A DNA stretch of 64,000 bases from contig JASPKZ010007531.1 in assembly GCA_030220185.1 (NCBI GenBank), positions 62,001-126,000 of the forward strand. The letters are read 5' to 3'. The notes beneath the pieces were generated by a model. That model saw only the letters and a program-made list of their open reading frames with translations, had not been told where the DNA came from and did no database searches. Positions 1 to 10,130 of this stretch are shown piece by piece. The stretch is from Diploptera punctata (Eukaryota; Arthropoda; Insecta; Blattodea; Blaberidae). The position numbers and the translations under genes are program-made. The number at the start of each line of letters is the position of its first letter. Within the stretch, counting starts at the first letter, position 1.

Positions 1-137
1 GAGCAGCATTCAACTACAAGCCAAGAGGTTCAAGGAATGTGGGAAGGCCATTGAAGAAATGGACAGAACAACTGTGAGGCGGAACAGGCAATTTTTCTAG
101 CCCGTGAAGTGAAGAAGAAGAAGAAGAAGAAGAAGTA
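1..137 (+). mobile_element. LINE 3' end, truncated by window start
   Basis: The first 100 bases translate in pieces as AAFNYKPRG, RNVGRPLKKWTEQL, the basic C-terminal tail of a non-LTR retrotransposon reverse transcriptase. It then runs into a GAA/GAAG-rich tail. The same tail recurs at 55446-55590 (KAAFNYKPRD, NVGRPVKRWTEQL), so these are two copies of one family. A stop after WTEQL shows decay. The 5' part lies outside the window. Confidence 0.75.
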
Positions 138-654
138 CTAGAGTGACTAATAGTGCAATGACTTCATCCACATAAACATATCATAATCATCATCTGAGAA
201 ACAACTCGCTTAACGATCACAATACTCAGTGACACTGCAACCGTTCAGACTGACTGACGATACTTCAGATAATAACTGCTACAATCTTCTTCAACATGGG
301 GAAGCCTTAAATTACGTTTGGCACATGGGTCTTCTACACAAAATTATTAAAAACAACATTCCAGACATAATCATATTTGTAAGCCTACCCATAATACAGA
401 TTCTTAAAAATATTTTTAAACTTTTAAATATGATAATACAGTGAATCCATTTTAAGCGGAAACCATTTTACAGCGTTGCAGCAGCTCTCACTTTGCCCGC
501 TACAGTGCTTGCACTGACGGGGAGCGTGTTCCGTTACTACTGGTAAATGAAGACAGAAGTTACAACATACAACTAACTCAACTAATTTAGATTATTATAA
601 AAAATATGCCTACGCATAGAGGTTTATTACTTACCATTTATTTGAGATACTGTT
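138..654. other. Unassigned AT-rich DNA
   Basis: No coding signature, tRNA-like box or repeat shared with the rest of the window was recognised. The 71-residue frame here looks like chance. Confidence 0.5.
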
Positions 655-659
655 GAAAA

Positions 660-1135
660 TGACCCCCGTCCGCAGTAAGACATATGTTGCGACATGTGTC
701 GCATCAGTTTGGCCGGTGCGGTTGACTCAGTCGTACTTGGCGTGATCTGCATCGACTATCGATGAAGTTTACTTGCTCTCCACTTGGAGTCGCCTCAGTA
801 CAGCACCCGACATTTTATGTTGGTAATATTGCTTGATGCAGCATTTGTCATGCTGGCAGCATTGTCGGTGCTGTGTCCAGGTCTAGCGTGTCCACGTGTG
901 ACTCGCTCTCAGTTTGTGCCAGGGCGTTTAGGATTACTGTTGTACTTTGTTATAGGTCTGAGTACCTCGCTTGTTAACTAGGCCGTCTACATCGACGGCA
1001 TTTGCTTGTAGGCCGAGGCTTTGAATACCTCGTGGTCCCTCGTTGTAAGGAATCTGAGTATTCCGATCAAACACGTGAAGTTGTTTCTAATATTAATAGT
1101 GTAGTATTCGTAATAAAACTTAATTATAGTTACCA
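660..1135 (-). repeat. Interspersed repeat U, copy 1
   Basis: Read on the minus strand, this matches 49255-51275: both contain the path from a TTATTACGAATACTACACT stretch through GAGGGACCACGAGG and CCTACAAGCAA to GCCGTCG. Both then continue to a distal block around AGTCACACGTG and GATGCAGATCACGCCA. No coding capacity is visible. Its value is as an empty site: the plus-strand copy at 49 kb carries a 1.35-kb DNA transposon exactly where this copy runs on. Confidence 0.65.
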
Positions 1136-1139
1136 AATA

Positions 1140-1535
1140 ACAAAACAACAAGAGAGACCGAATTGAAATTTTATAAAACGTTGGCAGTACCGGTACTGCT
1201 CTATGGTTCAGAAGCCTGGATACATAAAAAAACAAGATCTAAGTAGGATAACGGCGGCAGAAATGAAATTTTTGAGATCTGTTAAAGGGTGCACTAAGGA
1301 AGACAGAATTAAGAACACAGAAACAAGACAGGAACTTGAAATATTTGCAATAACTGATAAAATAGATACATATAGACAAAAATGGAAGCAACGCATAGAC
1401 AGAATGAATGAAGATAGATATCCAAAACAAATAACAAAATACAAACCTAAATGCACCCGAGATGTGGGCAGACCTAGAAAGAGATGGGCTGAAGTCGGAA
1501 CGGGTCAACAGATCTAATCCATGAATGCAGATGAT
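1140..1535 (+). mobile_element. LINE reverse transcriptase C-terminal relic
   Basis: Frames from about 1155 read KFYKTLAVPVLLYGSEAW with one frameshift, then RITAAEMKFLRSVKGCTKED, and end RDVGRPRKRWAE before a stop. This is the region after the RT palm in many insect LINEs: the LYGSE.W motif, an AEM..LR helix, then the GRPRKRW tail. A short ATG-repeat tail (1530-1541) follows. The 5' two thirds are missing, as usual for 5'-truncated LINE copies. The same family occurs at 2760-3665 and 31120-31440. Confidence 0.85.
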
Positions 1536-1552
1536 GATGATGAGTTACCAAA

Positions 1553-1668
1553 GTGTTCTACAAATTCTTTCTGGACATAAAAATCGCAGCGACCTACCAG
1601 AGGACTTTTCGACAATTGAATCTAAATTTAGTCATGTTGCGGGTTTGTTAATTCGATCAACATTGTGG
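1553..1668 (+). repeat. Short repeat shared with 47735-47875
   Basis: About 110 bp, including the words GACCTACCAGAGGAC and TTGCGGGTTTGTTAATTCG, recurs inverted at 47735-47875 at high identity. No ORF or tRNA box is convincing, so the class is unknown. Confidence 0.6.
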
Positions 1669-1890
1669 CAGTGACGCAACAACATGCCTCACATCGTTTA
1701 GGCCTAAACAAATTATCTGCCATTTTCTGTAATTCTGCTTCGGTAACAGACTGCATTCCATGTGTTATTTCGACCTTAAGTTCTTCTAAGGTATGAGGAT
1801 TATTTCGGTAAACTTTTCACTTTAGGTATTCCCAAAGATTATAATCACAGTAAGGTCCGCTGATATAGGGGGCCTTCTATGGCTATTTCT
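1668..1890 (-). pseudogene. Transposase C-terminal relic (Tc1/mariner-like)
   Basis: The minus strand reads, with small lesions, CDYNLWEYLK, VYRNNPHTLEELK, then EITHGMQSVTEAELQKMADN and a Cys-containing end. That pattern (D..LW.YLK, N..TLEELK..I, L..V..N..RR) is the C-terminal third of DD-E transposases of the Tc1/mariner superfamily, notably those paired with a DUF4817-type N-terminal domain. A TAGGCCTA micro-insertion lies inside it at about 1700. It may belong to the same element type as the N-terminal relic at 36069-36353. No terminal inverted repeat was found. Confidence 0.65.
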
Positions 1891-2282
1891 CAATAAGTAA
1901 CATTCCACCAAATAAATTCGCTGCTCAGCCGTAGGCTATACTTCATTTTCGATTACTTTCTTGTGTAACACACGACAACAAGCGACATGCGTCCCACTAC
2001 TGCTCGGGACCCAGCTCCCTGTGTCTGAAAGGAATTTGCTGTCTCAGCTGTTAGTACTATGAGAAGCATAGAAGTGTATCTCCTTCCACTCCCCACACTT
2101 CTCCCCGCAAACACACAGAGCTTGGACTCGAGCAGTACAACACACCGAAGCAACTAACCGCTGGGATGTTGTGTACAACTTGTCTCCCATGCTGCGAACG
2201 TACTGCTCACAGCGGCGGCGGCGGCAGAATGAAGCGAGGTTTCATCTTAAAATATAGATTCATCTAATTTTCGCGTTAATAT
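1891..2282. other. Unassigned DNA with a GGC-repeat patch
   Basis: Locally GC-richer than its surroundings, with a short GGC run near 2213-2224. No gene or repeat was recognised. Confidence 0.4.
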
Positions 2283-2313
2283 TTCTAGATACCCTTATTT
2301 ATTTATTTAATTA

Positions 2314-2322
2314 TTATTATTA

Positions 2323-2386
<64 letters not shown>

Positions 2387-2387
2387 A
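2314..2387. repeat. (TTA)n microsatellite
   Basis: Nearly uninterrupted TTA/ATT triplets. The window has many TTA/TAA tracts, and most abut LINE 3' ends. Confidence 0.95.
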
Positions 2388-2399
2388 TAAAGTCATACG

Positions 2400-2675
2400 A
2401 GAAAAAAATAATAGAGTCTATTAGATACTCAGTAGTAGATTATATAAGACACGGCCAACTAAATTGATATGGGCATGTACTATGAATGCAAGATGAAAGG
2501 TTACCCAGAAAAATATTGGAATGGTGTCCACCAGGAAGAAGAAAGAAAGGAAGACTCGAAACTCATGGATGTAACAAATAAGAACTGGAATGAGAACAAG
2601 AGGACTGGACGATATGGAGTGGATGGATAGGAATAAGTGCAGACGGAAAATATAACTTTACGCACAGAAAGATGT

Positions 2676-2719
<44 letters not shown>

Positions 2720-2725
2720 TAACAT
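2400..2725 (+). mobile_element. LINE 3' end with (TTA)n tail
   Basis: Reads RHGQLN.YGHV, MQDERLPRKILEWCPPGRRKKGR, then a degenerate tail ending HRKMC before (TTA)n at 2678-2720. The RL..YGHV.RM and PPGRR..GRPR blocks are the C-terminal signature of this LINE group. A second copy lies at 53700-53900 and a related one, inverted, at 13100-13375. Several stops and frameshifts show it is dead. Confidence 0.8.
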
Positions 2726-2759
2726 ATACCACTCATCATAGTTTGTATTTCTGTAAGGA

Positions 2760-3663
2760 AAACGAAGACCATGGCTTTTAGAGGAAGAGATCCAAAATTA
2801 TTTTAGAAAATCACAGTATAGAACAGGTGTCTAGTTTCAAATATTTGGGCTGTGATGTTGGCTACAATGTGGAAAGAGATATTGACTCCAAAATAAATAA
2901 ATTTCAGATGGTGTGTGATACAATACAGAGAACACTCAAAAATAAAATTAGAAAAAAAAACCAAGATAAAAATGTATAATGTTATGGCGGTTCCCACAAT
3001 ATTGTATGGATGTGAAACTTGGGCTCCAATGAAAAAACAGAAGGATAGAATACAGACGGCGGAGATGAGGTTCCTAAGACAAGTAAAAGGCTTGATAGAA
3101 TAAGAAATGAGGATATAAGAGAAGAATTGAAAGTACAGCCTTTATTGGATAAGGTCACGAATTACAGACAGAAATGGATTGATCATATGGATGGAATGCG
3201 GGCACGCCATAGCGTAGTGGTTAAGGCACTGAGCTACAAGCCGGAGGGTCGAGGGTTCAAGTCCCGTTGGGGTCAGGATTTTTAAACTGACCCAAACCCT
3301 CTGGCGGCACTATGACCCTGGGGTCGACTCAGCCTCTAACGGAAATGAGTACCAGACGCTTGTTCTGGGGGTAAAGGCGGCCGTCACGCAGGGCTGACAA
3401 CCCGGCTGACATAAAGTGCCGATTGTCTAGAAAAAGTGGGAACCTTAACCTCCTACTACCCCAAGGACCTCCGGGTCTGTTGTGGGATCACTTTACTTTA
3501 CTTTTACATATGGATGGAATGAGTAAGGAGAGATATCCATTGTTAGCAAGAAATTATCAAGCAAGAGGAAGACGTGATGTTGGAAGACCTAGAAGACGTT
3601 GGGCTGATGCATTATGAAGTCGGAACGGGCAATTGCCTAATCCCTGGAGTGATGATGATTATG

Positions 3664-3665
<2 letters not shown>
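2760..3665 (+). mobile_element. LINE RT relic split by a SINE
   Basis: Part 1 (2760-3198) reads HSIEQVSSFKYLGCDVG, a LKNKIRKKTKIKMYNVMAV region, PTILYGCETW, then AEMRFLRQVKG. Part 2 (3507-3665) resumes with DGMSKERYPLLARNYQARG, then RDVGRPRRRWADAL and a stop, followed by an ATG/ATT-rich tail. The two parts join in sense across a SINE flanked by a 15-bp duplication. An in-frame TAA after KGLIE shows it was already decaying or has decayed since. Confidence 0.9.
3199..3506 (+). mobile_element. tRNA-derived SINE A, intact with 15-bp TSD
   Basis: The head has pol III promoter elements: A-box-like TAGCGTAGTGG and B-box-like GGGTTCAAGTCC, as in a tRNA. A conserved body of about 230 bp (ACTGACCCAAACC, GGGTCGACTCAGCCTC, GTAAAGGCGGCCG) follows, then a CTTTA-repeat tail. 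The direct repeat catatggatggaatg lies at 3184-3198 and 3507-3521, so both ends are fixed. Other copies: 9733-10036 and 15070-15376 (both minus), and 46386-46688 (plus). Confidence 0.93.
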
Positions 3666-3746
<81 letters not shown>

Positions 3747-3776
3747 TATTATTATTATTATCATCATCATCATCAG
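3659..3776. repeat. (TTA)n / (ATC)n microsatellite
   Basis: TTA triplets, then a short ATC run. It sits between the tail of one LINE (ending about 3650) and the truncated 5' end of the next (from 3777). It gives spurious poly-Ile and poly-Tyr frames. Confidence 0.95.
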
Positions 3777-4560
3777 TTAGTTATTACTCAGGATCCAGAT
3801 GATGCACCTTTCATGTTAAGGAAATTAGAGATACAATACAAAAAATGGGGATTAGACCTACAGATAAGTTATAATCAAACATGATAGGCCAATATTTCAT
3901 TGGATACAACAGATGAGCTAAAATGTAATTAAGGAAGAATAGGCCTATCGTAATGTTAAACATTTTAAATATTTAGGATCTATTTTGAATAAAAATGAGA
4001 ATTCAACTAGCCTACAGGAATTGAAAGAACAATAAGTGATGGAAGAAGAATCGTTCATACCGGTAAGTTCAACTCAGTGCTTTGGAATAGAAATATAATA
4101 GGCCTATATAGAACGAAGAAAATTATATTTCAAGTTCTGTTACAAAGTATTTTATTATATGGGTCCGAAACCTGGACAGTAAGTAGAAAACAAACCAACA
4201 AGCTGTTAGCAGCAGAAATGGATTTCTAGAGGCTATCGACAAGAATTTAAAGCTGGGATAAAGTCAGGAACAGCACAATAAGAGGAATTATAAAAGCTGA
4301 AAAAAATAGCCTAGGCCTATTAGAAAAAATAGAATAAAAACGTTTGAAATGGTATGGACACCTCGTAAGAAAGGAAAATGATAGAATGCCAAAAAAGATC
4401 CTTGATTGGAAAGCTAATGGAAGAAGGGGAGAGGCAGACCTAGAAAACGTAGGATAGACGGAGTGAGGAGAAGTATGAAAACTAGAGATTTGAGGGAAGA
4501 AGATGCTTTAGACAGGAACCTCCGGCGACAAATAATTTTGGGTTGAAGGAGCTGCATTGT
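3777..4560 (+). mobile_element. LINE RT relic (DDQ-type family)
   Basis: Begins QLVITQDPDDAPFMLRKLE, then YKKWGLDLQ, just downstream of where an RT active-site FADDQ motif would be. Frameshifted sequence then gives LLQSILLYGSETWTVSRKQ, KRLKWYGHLVRKENDRMPKK, DWKANGRRG and REEDALDRNL in pieces. Many stops are present. The upstream active site is lost into the TTA tract. Related pieces are at 31640-31860 (with the FADDQ motif), 51560-52040 and 61440-61680. Confidence 0.8.
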
Positions 4561-4796
4561 GTAATAATAATAGGCCTAATAATAAGAATAATAATAATTA
4601 TTATTATTAGTATTGACTGAATTGTATTTCATCAATAGGCTATTTCAAGGATTAGGCAATCTTGTCCTCATAATGTTAGGGTCATCTGTTAATGTTTATA
4701 ATTTAATTTGCTGAACACCTATGTTCTTGTGCACAAGATAAAATAATTTTTTTTGCTAGTTACAGCATTTCACAATAAAGTCAATAGTAAAATTAT

Positions 4797-5375
4797 TACT
4801 CAGTTCTGGAAATGCGTGCTATTATGCATTACAGAGACTCTTGATGTCCCAACTCCTTTCAAAAAACGTTAAACTGAAAATATATAAAACTGTTATTCTA
4901 CCAGTTATATTATATGGATGCGAAACATGGACTCTTACTTTAAGGGAGGAAAGGAGATTGCGAGTTTTTGAGAAAAAAGTTCTTAGGAAAATTTTTGGAC
5001 CAAAGAGAGATGAACTGGAGATGAACAAACAGGCGAATGGATAAGACTACATAACAATGAACTACATGGTCTTTATAGGAAGCCAGATATAATAAGAAGA
5101 GTTAAGTCTCGTAGACTGCGATGGGCAGGGCATGTTGCACGTATGGGGAATGAAAGACTTGCATGGAAGCTTCTTGTAGGAAAGCTAGAGGGAAAACGCC
5201 CAGTTGGTAGACCAAGAATGAGATGGGAGAATAACATTAACTATGATTTGAGGGAAGTAGATTATACAGGGAATGATTGGAAAGCATTAGCTCAGGATAG
5301 GGATGTATGGAGAGCTTATGTCCGCGCGGCCATGAACCTACGGGTTCGATAGTGCCAGTGAGTAAGTAAGTAAAA
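4797..5375 (+). mobile_element. LINE family 1, 5'-truncated copy
   Basis: Reads ALQRLLMSQLLSKNVKLKIY, ILYGCETWTLTLREERRLR, KIFGPKRDE, LHNNELHGLYRKPDI, RRLRWAGHVARMGNERLAWK, GKRPVGRPRMRWENNINYD and DRDVWRAYVRAAMNLRVR, then a stop and a GTAA-repeat end. One frameshift near 5030 splits it into two frames. This is the commonest element in the window, at more than a dozen sites on both strands. The shared 3' end and variable 5' truncation are typical of target-primed reverse transcription. Confidence 0.93.
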
Positions 5376-5795
5376 TTATTAATGGATTGTCTTTACTGTA
5401 GTACAGTAGTACTCGTTTTAATTAGAAACAAGTAAATGAATAAGTTTTATTGCCCCGTGTATTTAATAGGCCTAATTAAATATGTGCATTTCTTGGAAGT
5501 AATATGAGAAGTCTGAACCAGTTGGTCTGGCCAGCAGCACCAGGTGTGACTTTATTCCCAGGCCCCTGAATGTGCAACGAGCTCCGGAAGTGTCACGTAG
5601 AGGCGCCACTGTCTGTCTGCTGTAAATCTATGCTAATTCACATGTGTGGAGATGGACCTCATTATCTCTCCACCCTAACAAAATCTTTCTTTACACGTTT
5701 TAAAATAAAGGGGAAAATATTAAGACAGGAAAGTTTATTATACAAGAATCCACTATTTTCATTTATTTAATGCAGAGACATTGATATAGGACTAA
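5376..5795. other. Unassigned DNA
   Basis: Nothing recognised apart from TAGGCCTA octamers. No coding frame with a family signature. Confidence 0.4.
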
Positions 5796-7285
5796 ACGTC
5801 TTTGCGTTCTCAAATGACCCCGAGAGCTATGCTGGCGGAAGCATTGCTGCTGAAAGGGTTATCTATGCCGGACAGATCGAAAGCGGTAAGTCAGACTAAA
5901 AATACCTTCGTCAAGAAACGCGGATATGGGTTCCACTGGAACAACATTTTTCGGAGGTAAAATAGTTCCGCATTTGACTCTTCGGGCGGGGAATACTTCA
6001 AGGAATCCATGGAAAATGCTCAAATATAGGGACACTTTCCTAGGAACATGGAATGTTAGGACATTATACAGTAGTTTGACATTAGGAATATTAATGCAGG
6101 AATTAGATAAATCTCAATTGGATAGGGGCCTATAGTCTTTTTACAGGAAGTTAGATGACCTGGAGAAGATAGGAATCAGAAAGCTTTGCATTATAGGCCT
6201 ACTACGGAGGTGCAGTGAGACCTGAATTCAAAAACGGGTTTTTTAGTCCGAAGGAGGGTCCTCTCCACTATCCGAGATATAAAGTTTGTCTGTGATAGGA
6301 TATCAAGCATAATTCTAAAGGCTAAAGCATGAGTTTGTAATCGTAAATGTATGTGGTTCTACAGAAGATAAGGATGACAAGATCAAGAAAGAGTTCTATG
6401 AGGAATTAGAATGAGTATTTGATCAATAAACCGTTAGTTTATGCTGATGATGTAGTACTATTAGCCGATAGCGAGGAGATACCAAAGTACAACACGTACA
6501 CACTATTGAGTAACACTAAGAAATTAGGACTGGAAGTAAATATCAATAAAACTAAATAATTATATGGTCACACGTAGAAAAATTCATTATAAAATAATGG
6601 AAATGGACAGCTAATGACAAATGAGGGAAATTTTGAGGAAGTGGCTGAATTCAAATACCTAGGAACAATAATTCACAAATAGGAATGAGATGCACAAAGA
6701 AATTAAACATAGGCTCAATTCTGGAAATGCGTGCTATTATGCTATTGCAGAGACTCTTGATGTCCCAACTCCTTTCAAAAAACGTTAAACTGAAAATATA
6801 TAAAACTATTATTCTACCAGTTATATTATATGGATGCGAAACATGGACTCTTACTTTAAGGGAGGAAAGGAGATTACAAGTATTTGAGAATAAAGTACTT
6901 AGGAAAATTTTTGGACCAAAGAGAGATGAACAGACAGGTGAATGGAGAAGACTTACATAACAATGAACTACATGGTCTTTATAGGAAGCCAGATATAATA
7001 AGAACAGTTAAGTCTCGTAGACTGCGATGGGCAGGACATGTTGCACGTATGGGGAATGAAAGACTTGCATGGAAGCTTCTTGTAGGAAAACCAGAAGGAA
7101 AACGCCCAGTAGGTAGACCAAGAATGGTGTGGGAGAATAACATTAACTATGATTTGAGGGAAGTAGATTATACAGGGGAATGATTGGAAAGCATTAGCTC
7201 AGGATAGGGATGTATGGAGAGCTTATGTCCGTGCGGCCATGAACCTACGGGTTCGATAGTGCCAGTAAGTAAGTAAGTATTTGAT
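5796..7285 (+). mobile_element. LINE family 1 with internal deletion
   Basis: The 5' part holds a LINE leader-like stretch (GCCGGACAGATCGAAAGCGG) and an endonuclease start: LGTWNVRTLYSSLTLG, ELDKSQLD. At about 6420 it passes into the RT: LVYADDVVLLADSEE with the YADD active site, NTKKLGLEVNINKTK, QLMTNEGNFEEVAEFKYLGT, then the full C-terminus RWAGHVARMGNERLAWK, AYVRAAMNLRVR, stop and a GTAA tail. Compared with a usual LINE ORF, the end of the endonuclease and the RT fingers are missing. Stops and frameshifts are scattered throughout. It is the only copy here that keeps a 5' end. Confidence 0.85.
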
Positions 7286-7301
7286 AGTCATTCACAATAT
7301 C

Positions 7302-7552
7302 TATTAATTAAATAAAAAATAAAACGTAGTTTTATTTGATTTTCATATTTATTATATAATTCAGTGACAGCTGTTTCGGTACACTGTACCTTCTTCAGAC
7401 ATGTTAACAAATTATGAATTGTGTTCCAACTAATCTAAGCAACAATACAACAATATTAGATAATACATATAAAAATGAAATAAAACTACGTTTTATTTTT
7501 ATTTAATTAATAGATATGGATTTTCATCAAGTAAACACCAACTCAATTGATT
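7302..7552 (-). mobile_element. Foldback insertion with hammerhead-like core, 12-bp TSD
   Basis: Inverted arms (TATTAATTAAAT..., ACGTAGTTTTATTT on the left; AAATAAAACTACGT, ATTTAATTAATA on the right) enclose a hammerhead-like motif on the minus strand. The direct repeat attcacaatatc at 7290-7301 and 7553-7564 fixes the ends. The host sequence resumes as a LINE endonuclease ORF. The architecture matches small Penelope-like-element derivatives, though no protein remains. Confidence 0.75.
7364..7400 (-). ncRNA. Small hammerhead-like ribozyme motif
   Basis: In minus-strand order: GT (stem I), core CTGAAGA, one extra A, hairpin GGTAC-AGT-GTACC (stem II), core GAAA, palindrome CAGCTG (stem III; with the flanking A and U, ACAGCTGT), then C at the cleavage position and AC pairing back to GT. 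The core fits CUGANGA...GAAA. The diminished, self-complementary stem III is the layout of the hammerhead variants known from Penelope-like elements, which cleave as dimers. The extra base between core box 1 and stem II is a deviation. Activity is not shown. Confidence 0.65.
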
Positions 7553-7750
7553 ATTCACAATATCATATGAAAATTGTCTTAGGAGATTTTAATGTAAAAA
7601 TGGTACGGGAAGATACAGGACAACAATAGACAAATTCAGTCTTCATGAAGATAGTAACGACAATGGGGTTAGATTAATCACCTTAGCCACTTCAAAGAAT
7701 ACTATTGTTAAGAGCACAACATTCTTCACCTGAGCGCCTACAGATGGTGA
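7553..7750 (+). pseudogene. LINE endonuclease-domain relic
   Basis: Reads MKIVLGDFNVKM, then SLHEDSNDNGVRLITLATSK and NTIVKSTTFF, the C-terminal half of an APE-type endonuclease (the GDFN active-site block and the NDNG..L..FA..N block). Its 5' continuation is interrupted at 7302-7552 by the foldback insertion. It has at least two frameshifts and a stop. Confidence 0.75.
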
Positions 7751-8284
7751 AATTCGAAACCAAGTTAAATTTATACTTATTTAAAATTATTTATGACTTT
7801 TTGGACCAACGTTCACTTTATAAATTCTGTTAAACATGGATTTGATTTCACAGTTTAATTTTTTTATCAATCTCATTTTGAAGGAGAAAACACTTGCCAA
7901 TTATACCTAAACCACCATTACAACACCACTATAAAACAGTAATTTGTTTATTTTTTTTACCCAGATAAAAGGGGTTACTTAAATATTTCCTAGTAGGCCT
8001 ATTGCTTCGTCAATGTTTTCTCAACTGGGATTCTCTCTTCACACACATAAACTGGAAATACATTTTAAAATATAGGCTACTATATTCTATAAATATTGTT
8101 GAAATTTTGCATTTTTCTCCCAAAATTAGTAGGCCTATATTTCCCTTTAAATAAATTATAACCTTTTCCCCATAATTCGCGTAAATAATATTGGACCTAG
8201 GCCTATAGTTTAGATAGAGAATAAATAAGTATTTCAATAAGCATTGATCATTTTAACAATTATTTGGGAATAGGCCTATTGTAG
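7751..8284. other. Unassigned AT-rich DNA
   Basis: No recognised gene or repeat; several TAGGCCTA octamers. Confidence 0.4.
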
Positions 8285-9170
8285 TCCAAGATTCGGCTGC
8301 AAGATTAAGCTAAGTTACTACGTTCAACGAGTGTATGAATAAAATCATTTTTTTTCATAAAATTGTGAATGACTGAATACATTTTTGCCGAGTTGCCTAT
8401 TAAAATTCGGCCGTCAGTATGTTTAAAATATATTTAATTAATTTATTCGAAATAATTTGATTCACTTGTTATTAAAATAAATTATAATCCAGTTCGCAGA
8501 AATCGATGTATAGCCTAGAGCTTGAAAAGTTTTGGTTGCCATTTCACACTTGGCCGTAAACCTCCTCACGGCTACAGCAGGCTGTGACACCAATCAGTAA
8601 TAAAATGGCGGTAAGTACGCATTTATTGTTTTATATTGTTTCAAACAGAGTTCAGTTCATTTAAAATGCTGTGATTTGTTTCGTATAATGTATATTAACA
8701 CTACCTTTTGGATATATTTTTGTATATAGGCCTACATTCTACGTAGTAGGGCCTATACATAAAGGGCAGTGGCTTTACTTCCCGCTGCGAGGAAACAATA
8801 TAAAACAATAAATATGTAGGCCCTACTTACCGCCATTTTATTACTTATTCGTGTCACAGCCTGCTGTAGCCGCGAGGAGGTTTACGGCCAAGTGTGCAAT
8901 TACAACCAAAACTTTTGAAGCTCTATAGGCCTACAACGATTTCTGCGAACTGGATTAGGCCTATAATTTATTTTAATAACAAGTGAATAAAATTATTTCG
9001 AATAGGCTAAATAAATAAAATATATTTTAATTAAACATACTGGCGGCCGAATTTTAATAGGCAACTCGGCAAAAATGTGTTCAGTAATTTACAATTTTAT
9101 GAAAAAAATTTATTTTGTTCATACACTCTATGAACGTAGTAATCTTGCAGCCGGATCTCGGACTATTGCA
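8285..9170. repeat. Large inverted repeat, arms about 360 bp (repeat S)
   Basis: The left arm (about 8285-8640) and right arm (about 8806-9165) are reverse complements at high identity. Anchors include TTCGGCTGCAAGATTA / AATCTTGCAGCCGG, GCCTGCTGTAGC and TTATTGTTTTATATTG. A spacer of about 165 bp lies between them. The arms end in sequence also found at 11965-12130 and 62870-63070. No ORF. A transcript could form a hairpin of roughly 350 bp. Confidence 0.85.
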
Positions 9171-9683
9171 TTTTTATTAGGCCTAATGGTTGACTGTTTT
9201 ACTGAAGAGCTAAAATCAGATTTACGTAGTCATAATATGAAACTATATAAACCGTTTTTGCTGGCACATCATAAGGTTGGATGTTCTGAAGGCTACGCCC
9301 CTTAGTTCGTTTTACGCATGTCACATCCTGATTTAAGTGATAACTGTCAGACAATCTGGTTGATAGGCCCTATGAGTTTAAGATGCGTATTGCTTTGTTC
9401 ATTTTACAGTGCAAACGACATTGGCCCTAAAGGGAATATGATTTTAGGATAATTTATCAGTACAGTCGTAATAGGATCATATTGGTATTATGTTTCCTGT
9501 GTAATAATAATAAACCGGCCGGTCCTGTTTAGCAGCTACATGAGTAAATTTGATTTAGCCTAAGTCTATGTTTGTCCTATTATGTTAGGTCACATAATGC
9601 TGCTGATCCTATTAACCGAATATCTGTAACTAAGAACATAAGTTACTTCAATTTCATGATATTATTTTCACAGTAATTAAATA

Positions 9684-9719
9684 CAGTAAGAGCTCCTTAT
9701 TTACAGTTCCGTTATTCCC
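9684..9719 (+). mobile_element. pogo/Tigger-like terminal fragment
   Basis: TA followed by CAGTAAGAGCTCCTTATTTA, nearly identical to the terminus at 36512. It is cut by the SINE at 9733; the remnant may continue past 10052. Confidence 0.6.
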
Positions 9720-9732
9720 ATTTTAAATAGTA

Positions 9733-10036
9733 AAGTAAGTAAAGTGATCCCACTACAGGCCTCAGAAGGCCCTTGGGGTAGTAGGAGGTTAAGGCTCCCA
9801 CTTTTTCTAGACAATCGGCACTTTATGTCAGCCGGGTTGTCAGCCCTGCGTGACGGCCGCCTTTACCCCAGAACAAGCGTCTGGTACTCATTTCCGTTAG
9901 AGGCTGAGTCGACCCCAGGGCCATAGTGCCGCCAGAGGGTTTGGGTCAGTTTAAAAATCCTGACCTCAACGGGACTTGAACCCTCGACCCTCCGGCTTGT
10001 AGCTCAGTGCCTTAACCACTACGCTACGGCGTGCCC
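9733..10036 (-). mobile_element. SINE A, minus-strand copy with TSD
   Basis: Reverse complement of the SINE at 3199-3506: head with A and B boxes at the right end, CTTTA-type tail at the left. The flanking repeat cccattttaaatagta occurs at 9717-9732 and 10037-10052 (13-16 bp, depending on how the terminal Cs are assigned). It lies in the pogo-like fragment. Confidence 0.92.
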
Positions 10037-10130
10037 CCCATTTTAAATAGTATGGAATTTAAATATATTTAGCCTACATTTTTATCTTATTCTGTAAAAT
10101 ATTAATGACAATTTTGTAAACTTACCACAT

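Noticed and set aside
3574..3884. Long poly-Ile and poly-Tyr reading frames
   Set aside because: They are translations of a (TTA)n microsatellite and LINE tail, not proteins.
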